Shown here in pieces: positions 11,880-24,068 of a DNA stretch of 64,000 nt. Numbering within the stretch: the stretch's first letter is position 1; every line of letters begins with the position of its first letter. Under the pieces are notes generated by a model that saw only the letters and a list, made by a program, of their open reading frames with translations, searched no databases and had not been told where the DNA came from. Source of the stretch: Archegozetes longisetosus (taxonomy: Eukaryota; Arthropoda; Arachnida; Sarcoptiformes; Trhypochthoniidae); assembly GCA_018873245.2 (NCBI GenBank), contig JAEMBT020000005.1, positions 7,736,001 to 7,800,000 of the forward strand, in the 5' to 3' direction. Position numbers and translations under genes: made by a program.

Positions 11880-13007
11880 TATTATAAAATAATCAAAAGT
11901 TGCGTGTATAAAAGATTTCAAATCAGTTATGAATTGCCCTCTAATTTGCATAAAAAGCATATATATTTATACAATTGACATAATTTGTGTTCACACTGTA
12001 GACTTATATATAGAAAGATGCAACGACATCAGGCAAGTATAAACTATTTAATTGATAACAACAATTCTGAACTGCGATTATAGAAGCTCGAGCTTGAAGC
12101 TCAGGATTCCAGACCAATACTGTTCACTATGTTTAATGAATCTGAAGTTCAATAGTCCTTGCTATGTAGTAGAGGTATTTCTAGAATCTTCCTAGCAAGT
12201 TTTTTTTAACAAAATACAATTTCTAGGACTTTTCAATACTACATGAATTACAACATCTTTGAATAAATAAGAAAATCATGATTTTAAATACTTTGTTAGA
12301 TAATAAAGATTTTTAAGAAAAAAATGTTGCAGTCTAAAACTATACTATACATAAGCTCTGATCTACAGTATGAGGAGGACTGCTATGAGTGCTCTGTAAT
12401 TATTATGAGCCTGAAGACATTCACCTTGGAAGCTATCATCTGTTGCATCAGGAAATGCTGATCTGCCCCAAAACACTTTCCAATAATGATAATAAATGAA
12501 ATTAATTTCATTGATAATGAAATTTTGGTTCAAGACTTGATTATTTTTAACTTTTTCTCCAGAGAAAATTGTAATAAAACTTAAATAAATATATTATTCA
12601 ACTGAAATTTTTCGAATATTTGATTTGATTTGTAATTCATTGATTAAAATTTAATATAATTCACATGTTGTAAAATATGAACACGAAATACGATAATCGT
12701 AAGCATAAATGAAGAATTTCAAAATAATTACCATCTGTGCTTCAGTTCGATTTCGTAATTATAAAATTATTTTAAATTAAATTACTTATTATTCTTACAC
12801 AATCAATTTGAGCCTATTAAAGCACTATCATATAATACGATAGACTAATTATACATGATTGTTAACTCAAAACCGAAACAAATCGAACGCTCAAACTTTT
12901 CTTACTCGTATTTTTTGATGAAAGATTTTATTAAATGATCAAAATCAGAATTTGAACTGTGATTAAACATAAGTCAGAGATAAGAAATAAATAACACTAA
13001 AAATATT
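11880..13007. other. Intergenic, mixed relics
   Basis: Holds an AGCTC-rich patch (about 12085-12112), a CAP exon 2 relic, and about 12490-12800, which matches about 32815-33105 and 44720-45005 of the palindrome arms. No gene is seen. Confidence 0.55.
12355..12475 (-). pseudogene. Orphan CAP exon 2 relic
   Basis: On the minus strand it retains GRSAFPDATDD-like coding and the HN motif region of type A exon 2. No exon 1 or 3 is in place. Its flank at 12240-12355 matches that of 29942-30238. Confidence 0.68.
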
Positions 13008-13151
13008 TCGAGTTCAGGCATTGGTGAAGGAATTGTCATAAACATGGCATCTTTAGGGGCTAACGTTGTAGTGACCGGAAGAGATGAACATAAGATTAAA
13101 ATGTCGCCCAAAACTGTAGTCAAGTTTCCAAACAGAAAGCACTACAAGTGA
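13008..13151 (+). pseudogene. Short-chain dehydrogenase (SDR) exon fragment
   Basis: An open 48-codon stretch starts S-S-S-G-I-G-E-G, continues MASLGANVVVTGRDE and ends at TGA. Gly-x-x-x-Gly-Ile-Gly with the following alpha helix and VVVTGRDE strand is the NAD(P)-binding Rossmann start of classical SDRs. Nothing of the catalytic Ser-Tyr-Lys half is present, so it is an orphan exon or pseudogene. A second, inverted copy lies at 29709-29852, also at the edge of a CAP cassette. Confidence 0.75.
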
Positions 13152-13491
13152 AGAAATTAATTTCAAAATTAAATCATGTGATCAAAATCAATTAATAATC
13201 AGTATATTTAAGTTTTGTAGATATTATACTCTAAATACTAATGTATTTGACTGCACAAAAATATTTGACAATCGGTTAAACATTAATCATAAAAATATAT
13301 TAATAATGATTTATTTGTTTTCGATTCTGAAGACGACCTAAATTTATGCAATTTATTTATTTTGTCAGAAAAACCTGAATATTAAACAATTCATAAATAT
13401 TTGACAATTTGATATAAATCAATTTGAGGTGTGGATTCTGTAGAATACATTTGTTGTACTGTCAAAAACTCAGTAGAAAACTATAAAAAGA

Positions 13492-13500
13492 CAAACGAAT
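13492..13500 (+). promoter_or_regulatory. TATA box of type B CAP copy at 13539
   Basis: TATAAAAAG, 47 bp before the ATG. Confidence 0.72.
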
Positions 13501-13538
13501 CCAAATTAAGTTATTCTTCAAGTTTTTACTGAATCAAA

Positions 13539-14405
13539 ATGATTTTCAATTTGTTTATTATTTCGATACTAATCACTGGTAAGTCTTTCAAATCATACGA
13601 GTTATTGTATAATTTAATGTATACTTGCATTTGATAAAACAAAATTTAAAACTCTAATTTGTTTTACAGTGAAATTGTGTTCAGGCAGAGAACCGTTTCC
13701 TGATGAAACAGATGACAATTTCCTCAATGATTGTGTTAAGACTCATAATGACTTTCGAGCAATTCATGCAACTCCTCCACTTACATTGGATCAAAACGTA
13801 AGTAGATGTTGTGACAAAACAACGTTTTCCATCTCAAAATCATTTGTTTCATCAATTATTTGAGAACTGATTCTCTCAATCATAAGAAATATTCGAATCA
13901 CTTGAATGTTATCTTAAACTACGAATTAGTATGAACTGACTATTATTTAGATCGTAGCATATGCTAAGACTCGATGCAGTTCGAGATCACAAAGTGAAGG
14001 ATTGAGTGCCGAACACTCTGGTCTGTCTACAAGTTATGGAGAAAACCTGTTTTGGTTCGGTACTACTGGTAATGCTGTGGCTTCGTGTAACCAAGCAGTA
14101 TCTAACTGGTATTTTTTAATAATTCTAATAAGTGTACCTTTTGATTAAATTTAAGTAATTGTTTGAAAGGTATGCCGAAAATAGATTATACAATTATTCG
14201 AATCCTGGCTTCAGTTCGCAAACCGGACACTTCACTGCGCTTGTTTGGAAGTGGACGACCAGAATTTGGATGTGCCCGTTGTGGTGGTCGTGGCTCGCAA
14301 TGGTTTGAGACATATATAGCTTGTAACTATCAGCTTCCTGGTAATGTTCAGGGAGGATATTCAACAAATGTGTTGCCTCCAAATTCTACAACTCCTACAG
14401 GATAA
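13539..14405 (+). pseudogene. CAP-superfamily secreted protein, type B, frameshifted
   Basis: Exons 13539-13578, 13670-13797, 13951-14108 and 14170-14405, all with GT-AG junctions. Exon 4 is 236 nt: the AATTGG of the intact copy is AATTTGG here (TTT at 14265-14267), shifting the frame after Arg-Ile. This is the same codon pair hit in three other B copies, but a different base is added. Up to there the protein is a normal type B CAP (H39, E87, E112, H129). Mature residue 15 is Lys (VKLC) instead of Glu. Either a pseudogene or an error in the sequence. Confidence 0.85.
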
Positions 14406-16029
14406 TATAATTCTTTGATGAAATCAAATCTTATTTTAAAATAATTAAATAAAGTTCATTCGAAGACTAATAAATTTTGAATTTTTCATGAAATATATTT
14501 GGACATTTTGTACTATAGGCTACTTCCTTCTTCCGCTCTATGTACAACCCTTGAATCTAATAAAGTATATGCCAACACTGTATACACCAATAAACAGTTT
14601 AAGTAATATACATATATTCAACATTCAATGACAAATTGGCGTCGTAAGTTTTTAAACATTCTTACCCTCTAGCCATTGATGAGTCCACCTAATAAATTTC
14701 TTGATTGATTTTTTGTGGATAAACTATGATTTACTAAAATCTTATTTAGAGATCAACATGATCTAGCTTTAATAGGTTTATCAGTAAATAAAGCATATTA
14801 TAGGAATAACTGGTGATCATTTTCAAATTATGATTACCGGTAGTGAAACTGCTCTAAAATGACTGAACATAACCTAGCCTAACCTAATTATCATATTAGA
14901 CTTTAACTTTCTTATATCTTTCATAGCTTTAGCCGTATTAGTTGTATTTATACGAAATTATTCTATTTTCACTCTAATTTTTAATAAAAATAAGCAAATC
15001 GTGACTCTAATATTAAGTAATTATGTTTTTTTAAACTTCATAATACAGCTTTGTTCTAAGTTGACTGATTGTGCTTTAGAATTTAACTGAACTAACATTA
15101 AATTTACTTTTAAATATAAGTGTTAAAAAATAGAAGTGCTAGTGATCTTAAAAAGTTTAAACTTTGGCGACTTTAAAAGCTTAATCAGTCGTCTTAATGC
15201 TAATAACTTATGACTCATGGCATCGAACAAAGTCGAATTTTAATGTTTCCCATTTACCATTAGTTAATATTTTATGGCAACGGTACGATGGAATTGAAGG
15301 CTACAAATATTCTGATTGGAGGTTCAGTCCAGAATCAGGATGCTTCACTCAAGTTGTTTAGAGATCAAAATATAGTTATATAGTTTAATGATCTTTCAAT
15401 TCAGGATAATTAATTAAAATTGATTTGAAAATAAAAAATATTCAGTTTATTTTATTTTTTCAAATTCATTATCATCTAGACAATAATGATTATAATTTAA
15501 TTTTCATATAAAAGAATGTTGATCTTTAAAGAAAAATTTCAGATAAATTGGTTTTTGAATTAATTTTGAAATTATTTGGATTTTATTTAAGTTTGTAAAG
15601 TTGTTCGATTGAGAGCATAATTTGATTAATCAAACCAACAAACTAACAAAAGTTTAACAGATCCTAAAATTGATTAAAAAATTCAATTTTATAATAATAG
15701 ATATGATAAAATAACAAAATTGTTTAATGACTCTTTTATCTGGCGTTTCATTAGTTACTATGGTTCGAATACTCCAAGTATCTTATTATACATAGGTGGT
15801 TCGCAATTACTCAAACATTAATCATAAAATATTTGCAGTCGTTTATTTATATCCTATTCTGATAAAAATGTTAAAATTCATTCAATTCTCTCATTTTATC
15901 AGAAAACATCTGAACTTTAGAAAACAAATAACTGATTCGAATATTGTTTCAAGAATTTTTTGTTATTGACTCCAAGCTGTAGATTCTTTAAAATGAACAA
16001 CACTTTCACCCAAGCACTGAATCAAAAAC
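14406..16029. other. Intergenic space inside CAP cassette 2
   Basis: Apart from the exon 4 relic at 15283-15366 this is non-coding and mirrors 5331-6951. Confidence 0.65.
15283..15366 (+). pseudogene. CAP exon 4 relic with TAG stop
   Basis: Same relic as 5995-6078 in opposite orientation: GCFTQVV with Cys for the catalytic His, then TAG in place of the Trp codon. Confidence 0.7.
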
Positions 16030-16038
16030 TATAAAAAT
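16030..16038 (+). promoter_or_regulatory. TATA box of type A CAP gene at 16104
   Basis: TATAAAAAT, 74 bp before the ATG; the spacing resembles the copy at 5322-5330. Confidence 0.7.
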
Positions 16039-16103
16039 CGATAGAAATCCAGTTTAAGCTTTACTTGAAGTCTAATCTACTTCATTTACTAATCTGAATC
16101 AAA

Positions 16104-16958
16104 ATGACTATGAAGTTGGTCATTATTTCGATACTAATCGCTGGTAAGTCCTTCAAGTTATAAGAATTAATGTGTAACCTTTCATTATTTAGAATTCATA
16201 AAAAATGATTATTAATATTTGAATTTAATAACTGACTTATTCTTATTTGAAAGTGTGTTCGGGCAGATCAGCATTTCCTGATAAGACAGATGACAATTTC
16301 CAGAATGAATGTCTCCAAGCTCATAATAAGTACAGAGCAATCCATAACAGTCCTCCTGTTACTATAGATCAGAACGTAAGTAAATCGAAGTGAAAGATTA
16401 CTAAATTATAAACACTCGTGTTTAATCTCTGATTTGCACTAAAGGTGTTTAAATTATATGAATTATAAGTAAGATTACAGCTTAACATGAATTGATATTT
16501 ATTTAGATCGTAGCGTATGCCAAGTCTCGGTGTAATTCGAGATCACAAAGTGAAGGATTGAGTGCCGGACACTCTGGTCTGGCATCAGGATATGGAGAAA
16601 ACTTGTATTGGGGCGGCAATTCTCGCCAAGTCATGAGAAGTGCAACCGATGCCATCAAATCGTGGTATTTAAATTTTTGTGATAATTATTATTTTTCAGT
16701 TAACTTCAAGTTTCAATAATTTATCACAAAAGGTATGACGAAAATCAAAAGTACGACTACAATAAACCAGGCTTCAGCTCCGCAACTGGACATTTCACTC
16801 AAGTTGTTTGGAAATCGACCACTAGAATTGGATGTGCGCGTTGTGCTGGTCAGGGCTCGAAATGGTATGAAACATACATAGTTTGTAACTATCAACCACC
16901 TGGTAATTATCAAGGACAATTCCCACAAAATGTTTTGCGTCCAAGTTCTCGAGGATAA
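16104..16958 (+). CDS. CAP-superfamily secreted protein, type A, complete
   Basis: Exons 16104-16143, 16254-16375, 16507-16664 and 16733-16958 encode 181 aa with no lesion. Exon 1 gives the signal sequence [13 protein letters not shown]. The CAP domain carries H37, E85, E110, H127, GHFTQVVW and [12 protein letters not shown], plus six cysteines. It is VCSGR at residues 14-18 and has Arg at position 98 where most copies have Ser. It is the inverted partner of the gene at 4402 and differs from it by only scattered substitutions. The start is set by the conserved exon 1 and the TATA box upstream. Probably secreted; specific function unknown. Confidence 0.92.
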
Positions 16959-18194
16959 TCAAGTTCTCCTGGTCAATGTAATTTAAATTTGAAGTAATCA
17001 AATAAAACTGATTTGATTCATAGTAAATATTGACTGGTTTCTTTAATTTCTGAATAATTAATAAACCAATTCAATAAAAATTATCAAAAATTTTTAAACT
17101 TATTTTTAATTATTTGAAAAATCGTCAGAAATACTCAATACAAAATTTGCTATCTAAAAGTCAAGCACTTTATGGAAGTAGTTAATCAGATATTTAACAG
17201 ATTCTTTCAGTCTTTTGAAACTGAATCGTCTCTAAATTCAAATGAAGTAATGAATTTTAAGTATACTTTAGCTTTTGATCAAGTGTAAAATTTCAACGAC
17301 TAATTTATTCTCTATTAAACTTTTTTATCCACAAAATTCATTGATAGTAGGTCTTTATCTAATACTAGAAATCTCTAGAAATTATGAGCAACTCGCTAGA
17401 AGTTTTAGAAATATTCATAAGAGCTAGAAATTTTCTTTTGAACATAATGATTTTCAGATTCCTTTAACAAGCTTAAATACTGTATTACCTGACGTTATAG
17501 TATATGTGCTTAAATTCTTGTCTTCCAAGTTTTTAGAAAATTGCATTTAGAAAAAGCACTTATATGTCGAAATATAAGTATAGAAGTCTTGAGATTTAAA
17601 TTGAAAGTGAAGTCAATTTTTCTAACTTGATTATGAACGAGATTTGTCTAATGATAATCAATGTTATAAATATTTCATGATATAATATTCGAATGAGAAG
17701 AAAGTTCATTCAATTTCTAGAGAAAACAAACTATTTTGATCTTATCATAGGCATTTAAGGAAAAAAGTCAATGATAGTGAAAAAAAAAATTCAGTTCTAT
17801 AAAAGGGCTTGACACATAAATTGCTATCACAGTGAATGCATGTAATAATTGTAATTTCGGAGTTGGGATGGCAATAATTTTCCTAAACGTTTCTAAAACA
17901 TATATTAATAATAATCTCGAAATATTCTGGTGATTAATCAGTGAATCCAAACTTGTACACGTTTTTAACTTCAAGTCTTTTATGTCTCACTTTATAGAGG
18001 GTATGTTTCAAAAAAGGCCCTAATAGTGTTTACTCCTTCTTACATTATGTTTTGCATTAAATTCAATATTCTCACCCATTAATTGGTAATTTGACAGAAT
18101 TGATACTTTTTTCGGATGCAACGTGTAGTCAAAATATGTAGACAACCTCTAACTTATAATTTGAACTTGTACTAAACTTCTACCTAGGGCTGAG
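16959..18194. other. 3' flank of type A CAP gene and unassigned sequence
   Basis: Positions 16959-17960 recur directly at about 19168-20180, a local duplication that carried only the last few CAP codons. Positions 17990-18190 show nothing recognisable. Confidence 0.6.
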
Positions 18195-18640
18195 CCGGTG
18201 CCAGAAAAAATAGTTACCCATTACTTTACCAAAAGTAGTCAGTAGTCATGACTACCTTCCTGACTACGATTACATTAATGAGTAGTCACGGTAGTCACGG
18301 GTGTTTTCAGGTAGTCACAGGTTTTTCAAAATTACTCAATTATTCATTGAATATGAGTATTTATTTAAATTTACTCACTAGAAAATGTAAAAGAAGCAAT
18401 TTAATAAGATTTGTAAAATAATTGACAAGTTTTCATTAATCAAATATTACAAATAAGATTTTTAAGAAATCACTTATTAAGAAGTAACTGACAAGATTTA
18501 TGATGACAATAGTAATTACTAATTGCAAAATTTTTAATAATGAGTTTGACTATCACACGAATTTAAATTTTTAATAATCGTAATCTTTATTCATTGATAA
18601 GAAAATTAGTTATTTCCTGCGTTCATCATTGAAACTTATA
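18195..18640. repeat. TAGTCAC motif array in an AT-rich stretch
   Basis: Between about 18230 and 18325, GTAGTCA/TGACTAC occurs eight or more times in both orientations. A GC-richer start (AGGGCTGAGCCGGTGCC at about 18187-18203) could be one end of an element. No matching opposite end was found, so the boundaries are open. Confidence 0.5.
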
Positions 18641-18647
18641 AGATAAT

Positions 18648-19156
18648 TAGTGTTTCCAGGTCTCAAGTTTTCAGCTTGACTCTCAAGTTATTGAGGTCTA
18701 TCTCAGGCCTCAAGTTGGGTCATATAACTTGAGAATAGAATCTCAAGTTACAAATTTTGGCTAAAACTCAATGCGTATTATGCACTAAACTGTAAACCAA
18801 CGTCACTTATGATAAGCAATCAATACTAACAATGATGGATTAGTGCATAGAATGTGTTTATACACAGAATCTAATTATTAAAATAGTTTTGTGGAAAAGT
18901 TTTGCATAAAAAGCTATGATTTGATAACAAAAGGATAATAAAAGTTGTATTACTGCAGCCAAATCACAGCAAAAATATACATTTTCTAAATAATAGAATT
19001 TTGTTTTGTAAAGCGTTTAATTAATAAACAGATTATTAATTGAAATATGTAACATTATTGTTTATTTAATTTACTAATCTCAAGGCGAACTCAGGGCGAA
19101 AATTGGCATTTTTTGTAAGTTCTCAAGTTTAGCGACAAAATCGCCTGGGAACACTA
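18648..19156. mobile_element. hAT-type MITE with CTCAAGTT motif array
   Basis: Termini TAGTGTTTCCAGG and, inverted, TAGTGTTCCCAGG, with 8-bp flanks AAGATAAT (18640-18647) and ACGATAAT (19157-19164), matching at seven of eight. The interior carries CTCAAGTT/AACTTGAG units near both ends. No coding capacity; a non-autonomous hAT element. Confidence 0.8.
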
Positions 19157-19167
19157 ACGATAATTCC

Positions 19168-20180
19168 AAGTTCTCGAGGATAATCAAGTTCTCCTGGTTA
19201 ATGTAATTGATATTTTAAGTAATCAAATAAAACTGATTTGAATCATAGTAAATATTGACTGGTTTTTTAAATTTCTTGGTATTAACAAATCAACTCTATA
19301 AAAATTATCAAAACTTTTTAATCTTATGTTCAATTATTTGAAAAATCGTCAGAAATACTCAAAACAAACTTGCTGTATAGCAGCCAAAGAATTTATGGAA
19401 GCAGTTAATTAGATTTTAACCAGATTCTATTAGTCTTTTGAAACTGAATCGTCTCTAAACTTAAATGAAGTAATTAATTTTAATTTAAACTACACTTTAG
19501 ATAGTAATTAAGTGTACATTTTCAACGATTAATTTATTCCATATTAAGCTTTATTTATCGACAAAATTCATTGATAGTAGAATTCTATCTATTGCTGGAC
19601 ATCTATAGAAAATATGTTTGATGAAAAACTCGCTAGAAGTTTCTAGAGAAATTCCTATGAACAATAAACTTTCTACTGAAGCATAATAAACCACAGATTC
19701 GTTAAACAAGATTAAATAACGTATTACTGAAGTTATAGTACATGTGCTTAATTTTTGTCTTCTAAATTTTTGGAAAACTCCATTTAGAAAAAGCACTTAT
19801 ATGTCGATATACAAGCACAAAATTTTTGAGATTTAAATTGAAAGTGAAGTCAATTTTTCTGACTTAATTATAAATAGAGATTTTTTAATGACAATCACTG
19901 TTATAAATATTTCATGATATAATATTTGAATAAAAAGAAAGTTCATTCAATTTCTAGAGAAAACAAATTATTTTAATCTTATCATAGGCATTTAAGGAAG
20001 AAAGTCAACGATGGTGAAAAAACTCAGTACTAAAAAAGTGCTTGACACATAAATTGTTATCGCAATAAATGCATGTAATAATTGTAATTTCAGAGTTGGG
20101 ATAGCAATGATTCTCCTAAACATTTCCAAAACATATATTAATAATGATCTCGAAATATTCTGGTGATTAATCAGTGAATG
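19168..20180. repeat. Second copy of CAP type A 3' flank
   Basis: Begins with the last CAP codons (S-S-R-G-stop) and continues colinearly with 16945-17960. No promoter or other exons, so it is non-coding. Confidence 0.7.
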
Positions 20181-20886
20181 CACACTTATGTCACCCATAC
20201 TTAGTCATATTACCAATTTCATCAGATGAGGGTTGATTGTGTACCAATAATTGCAATTTGGTTATATTCTTTCTTTGAGATAATATATATTTCAGTTTAT
20301 AGAGAGATATGATATTAGAAAACCTCTTAATAAAATCTTGCAGCTGTATAAACAAAACACGTGTAATGGTTGAACAAATGGAGTACAATGTGAAGGAACT
20401 ACTAGTATCTTGTAATCTAAATCATCGAAATATTTTCATGGTTTTTCATCTTTGTGCTCATTTCAATTATCATTAATCAATACAAAGTTTTCTGTTACTT
20501 GATCTTTCAAAATTTTCCATCATATTTTTTTAGTGTAAACCAAAGCCTGATCGAGCTGATGCTTATTTCCTGTATGACTATCTCTTAACCCATAATAATT
20601 ATTGAACAAATCATAGACGTCTTTTCTGACTTTTTATATGAATATTAGTATATATCTAAAACAAAATCCAAGAATTCTAACGAGAAAACCTTTTTCGGCA
20701 TCAAAACAAGACAGGACAAAGTTTTTTTGAAATATAAACTAGGATAAATACTCTGAATACTCCGAGTTATGATCAAAAACTCTTAATTGTATATCGAATA
20801 TAAAGATGTAAAATAGCTTAAAGTTGGTCATATTCATTTATCAATTAAAAAACTAGCCCTCTACATTTATAGACTTTATAGTCAGT

Positions 20887-20966
20887 TACATTGTTTTTCA
20901 GTTCAATTTGGATCTATTGCATTACTATTTGTAATGTAAACCCAAACCCTGTCGAACCGGTAGCTC
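20887..20966. mobile_element. Truncated copy of the CAGTGTTTTTCAG MITE
   Basis: Matches the left half of the MITEs at 22883 and 29991 (TTGTTTTTCAGTTCAA through CTGTCGAACCGGTAGCTC); the right half is absent. Confidence 0.65.
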
Positions 20967-21390
20967 TTCTTAAAGCTGTTTATGTATTTCGCAAAGCTAT
21001 TTGTAATACAAAACTTTCAATGTGAAATCTATACGTGATATGCTGTATAGTTTAAAGACGTTCGGTTTAATTTAAATGTTTTTCAATAATAGCCCATATA
21101 AGACGATTCTAAAACGTTTTAACTTTAACATAGTGTTAAATATTCAATCATTTATTTCATAAGACGCTTAGTGTATTTAAATTCAATGCTTAAGTACTCT
21201 AATTCAGAATAAATATTAGTTTAATGATTTGATGTTTAATTACCCATAATATTAGATAACAAGATATTGAAATCTAGACTATTTAAAACTCTTAGACTAA
21301 AATTTCTTACTTTGCAACAAATTTCCAGTATTTCTAATAAATATTGAAAATTTTCGCGGAAAATTTGGACTTATCAATCAGATTCGATCA

Positions 21391-21460
21391 GTCTAGTTCA
21401 TAGCTCAGCTCAGCTCAAAGCAGCTCAGCTCGGCTTAAGCTCAGGGTATCTGAGCTGATG
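21391..21460. repeat. AGCTC motif array
   Basis: CAGCTCAGCTC-type units are repeated, followed by TATCACTA, which read inverted (TAGTGATA) looks like a hAT-style end. Related AGCTC-rich patches lie at about 12085, 34130-34215 and 43605-43690. Confidence 0.5.
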
Positions 21461-22061
21461 TCTATCACTATTTATAGCTATTAAAATAGTGAACCGACCG
21501 AATCAAATACTTTTTGTTTACTTCAATAAACGGAAGCATTAGTTTTGAGGAAAGGAAGGTGATTCAATAAATTTAATATCAAATAAAATTCTTTTTTATA
21601 ATCCAGAATATGTACTTAATTTTACATTCTCTCATAGGATAAAAGACCCGCCATTTATATTGTGGAATTCAACTTATTGATCACATGTACCTATATATAG
21701 AGAACCCAAGAATACAACTTTAACTAATAATCTTTTGCCACTGTACTTAAATATCGGTATAAGTACAGGTGTAATGAAAATTTTGTATGATAAGAACATG
21801 TTTTATAATGTCAGGCAAAACGGTATCCACTGGTGATTATTTTCAAGTCTTCGGGAATAATATCGCTTTAGATTTTGTAAAAATAAAATAAACCAAAATT
21901 TTAATTAAATCATATAGCAAGGCAGAAAATTTGTTTTAGAAAGCGTACATATTTTGATAAAAGGCAAAATTGGTTCACAACCACCTCTAATTTTTAAAAT
22001 AATTATATATGATAAGATAAAAAATCTAAATATCAACCAATAAATGAGTAATTTTTAATTA

Positions 22062-22868
22062 CCGGTTTACCTGACATTTATTTACATGTAATCATATGTC
22101 GAGAGGACTACAGTGTAACGAGACCTCGAAGTATATTTACATGTAACTATAACTCAAGAGCTTCAGAAGTTTTACTAAAATAATGGTTCTCTCGAGGTAT
22201 AGTGGCATGTAAGCAATGACTTGAGTTATATTTACCAAACTTTAAGCTAAATGAAAGTAATACTGTAAAAAGTTTGTATTAAAAAGATTTTGACACATGA
22301 AAGTAAGTTATAACAAAGAAACTTTGAGTGACTTGAATAAAAAAATAAGTAATATGTAATAAAAATAATTCACTTTTGATTTAAAATACAGTTACACATA
22401 AATTAAACCTCGAGGTGTAATTACATCTAAAAACATATTTTCTGAGTCTAAATCAAAACATTGGCCAATATAGTGACCTATTCCATAAAATAAGTTCTTG
22501 CTTATCTAAAATTTAGAAAGAACATTGATATTAGGAAGAATTTCACCAAGTTCTTACTAAATACTAATAAAGTCATAAGAGTTAATTGCCAGCAAATTGA
22601 TTCATCGAATGAGATTGTATGTTTGTTATTGTTTGTTGATATATTTTAGTCTCCTCATGAGTAGACTAAAAATTGACTGACTAATTTTCTAGTATTTACT
22701 CTTATAAAAGTAGATTTTTCTTACTAGCATCAACTTGTTAAGTCAAATTTTAGGAATAGCATTTTCTCAAGTATTTCCTTTTTAATTTCAAGTAGAAGAA
22801 CTTACTCATTATGTGGCTCATTAACTCTTAAAGTATAATGACATGTAAGACGACGTCAGGTAAACCAG
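22062..22868. mobile_element. MITE with CYGGTTTACCTGAC ends
   Basis: Left end CCGGTTTACCTGAC and inverted right end CTGGTTTACCTGAC, with TA at 22060-22061 and 22869-22870. Subterminal TTACATGT units occur on both sides. No coding sequence in 807 bp. Confidence 0.78.
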
Positions 22869-22882
22869 TATATAAGATTTTA

Positions 22883-23055
22883 CAGTGTTTTTCAGTTCTA
22901 ATTGGATCTATTGCATTGCTATTTGTAATGTAAACCCAAACTCTGTCGAACCGGTAGCTCCCGGTTTTCAGCAGATAAGCAACCGGTTTTCATAAGAATT
23001 AAACTAAGTACACAAATAGCAATGCAATAGATCCAAATTGAACTGAAAAACACTG
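22883..23055. mobile_element. CAGTGTTTTTCAG MITE, full length
   Basis: 173 bp, with ends CAGTGTTTTTCAGTTC and inverted CAGTGTTTTTCAGTTCAA, and TA at 22881-22882 and 23056-23057. Near-identical to 29991-30163. It sits 14 bp from the right end of the preceding MITE. Confidence 0.88.
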
Positions 23056-24068
23056 TAAATGCAATTGATTTGTGTTTACATAATTATAAGCATTTGAGAG
23101 ACCAGTCGACTTATTCTAATGTTAAACAAATGGTTGATTCAGGGATTTATAGAACGTTTTATTTTAATCTCATTAAAAATCTTGGCGCTTAAGAGATTGA
23201 AAGTATGAAGGTGAATATAAAGATTGATTGCATATATGATTTCTGAAATTAAACTAATTTTCAAAGATAATAGGCATAATTAAAATAGTTCTGTATAGCG
23301 TCTATCTAATTTCATTTCTCAATTTGTAATCATTATGACTAACAAATAAATCACTTTTCCTAATATAACATCGATTGACCTTTTTATATACAGTATAAGA
23401 CGGCTCAATAATATTATGAGATCTCATTAATAAGTGTACTAATTGAAAAAATATTCCTGTGCTTATATATAGATATATAAGTGAAATATAAAAGTAAATG
23501 GAATTTTCCAAAAAACTAAAACGAGAATTTAAGCAAATGTACTATAACGTGAGGTAATACAGTATTTAACCTTGTTTAACGAATCTGAAGGTTCATTATG
23601 TTTCAATAGAAAATTTCTAGTTCATAGGAATATTTCTAGAAACTTATAGTAGAGATGTTCAATCTTGAATAGAACTTCACTATCATTAAATTTTATCGAT
23701 AAATAAGGCTTAATTGGGAACAAATTATTCGTTGAAAGTGTACACTTAATCAATAGCTAAAGTATACTTGAAATTCATTACTTCATTTAAGTTTAGAGAC
23801 GATTCAGTTTCAAAAGACTGATAGAATCTGGTAAATATCTAATAAACTACTTCCATAAAGTGTTTGACTTTTTAACAGCAAATTTTGTATTGAGTATTTG
23901 TGACGATTTTTGAAATAATTGAACATAAGATTAAAAACTTTTGATAATTTTTATAGAGTTGATTTGTTAATAACCAGAAATTTAAAAAACCAGTCAATAT
24001 TTACTATGATTCAAATCAGTTTTATTTGATTACTTCAAATTTAAATTACATTGACCAGGAGAACTTGA
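23056..24068. repeat. Inverted copy of CAP 3' flank
   Basis: Positions 23058-23490 mirror 1330-1760 and 23500-24068 mirror the 3' flank of the other type A genes. No gene. Confidence 0.65.

Larger units (their letters stand above)
13150..17560 (+). repeat. CAP A-B cassette, copy 2 (inverted)
   Basis: A mirror image of 3776-8210: type B (13539-14405), exon 4 relic (15283-15366), type A (16104-16958) and 3' flank. Coordinates of equivalent stop codons add to about 21360 for both genes, showing near-colinear inversion. Confidence 0.75.
20181..22061. other. Intergenic, unassigned
   Basis: No gene recognised. It contains a truncated MITE (20887-20966), an AGCTC array (21391-21460) and a direct copy of 1756-1975 at about 21472-21690. 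Confidence 0.5.

Noticed and set aside
18187..18640. Possible hAT element around the TAGTCAC array
   Set aside because: Only one candidate end found and no 8-bp duplication, so it was listed as a motif array only.
17768..20198. Two similar open stretches (about 68 codons, minus) containing LINHQNISR
   Set aside because: They lie in duplicated CAP 3' flank. Differences look neutral and no domain or exon signals are convincing.
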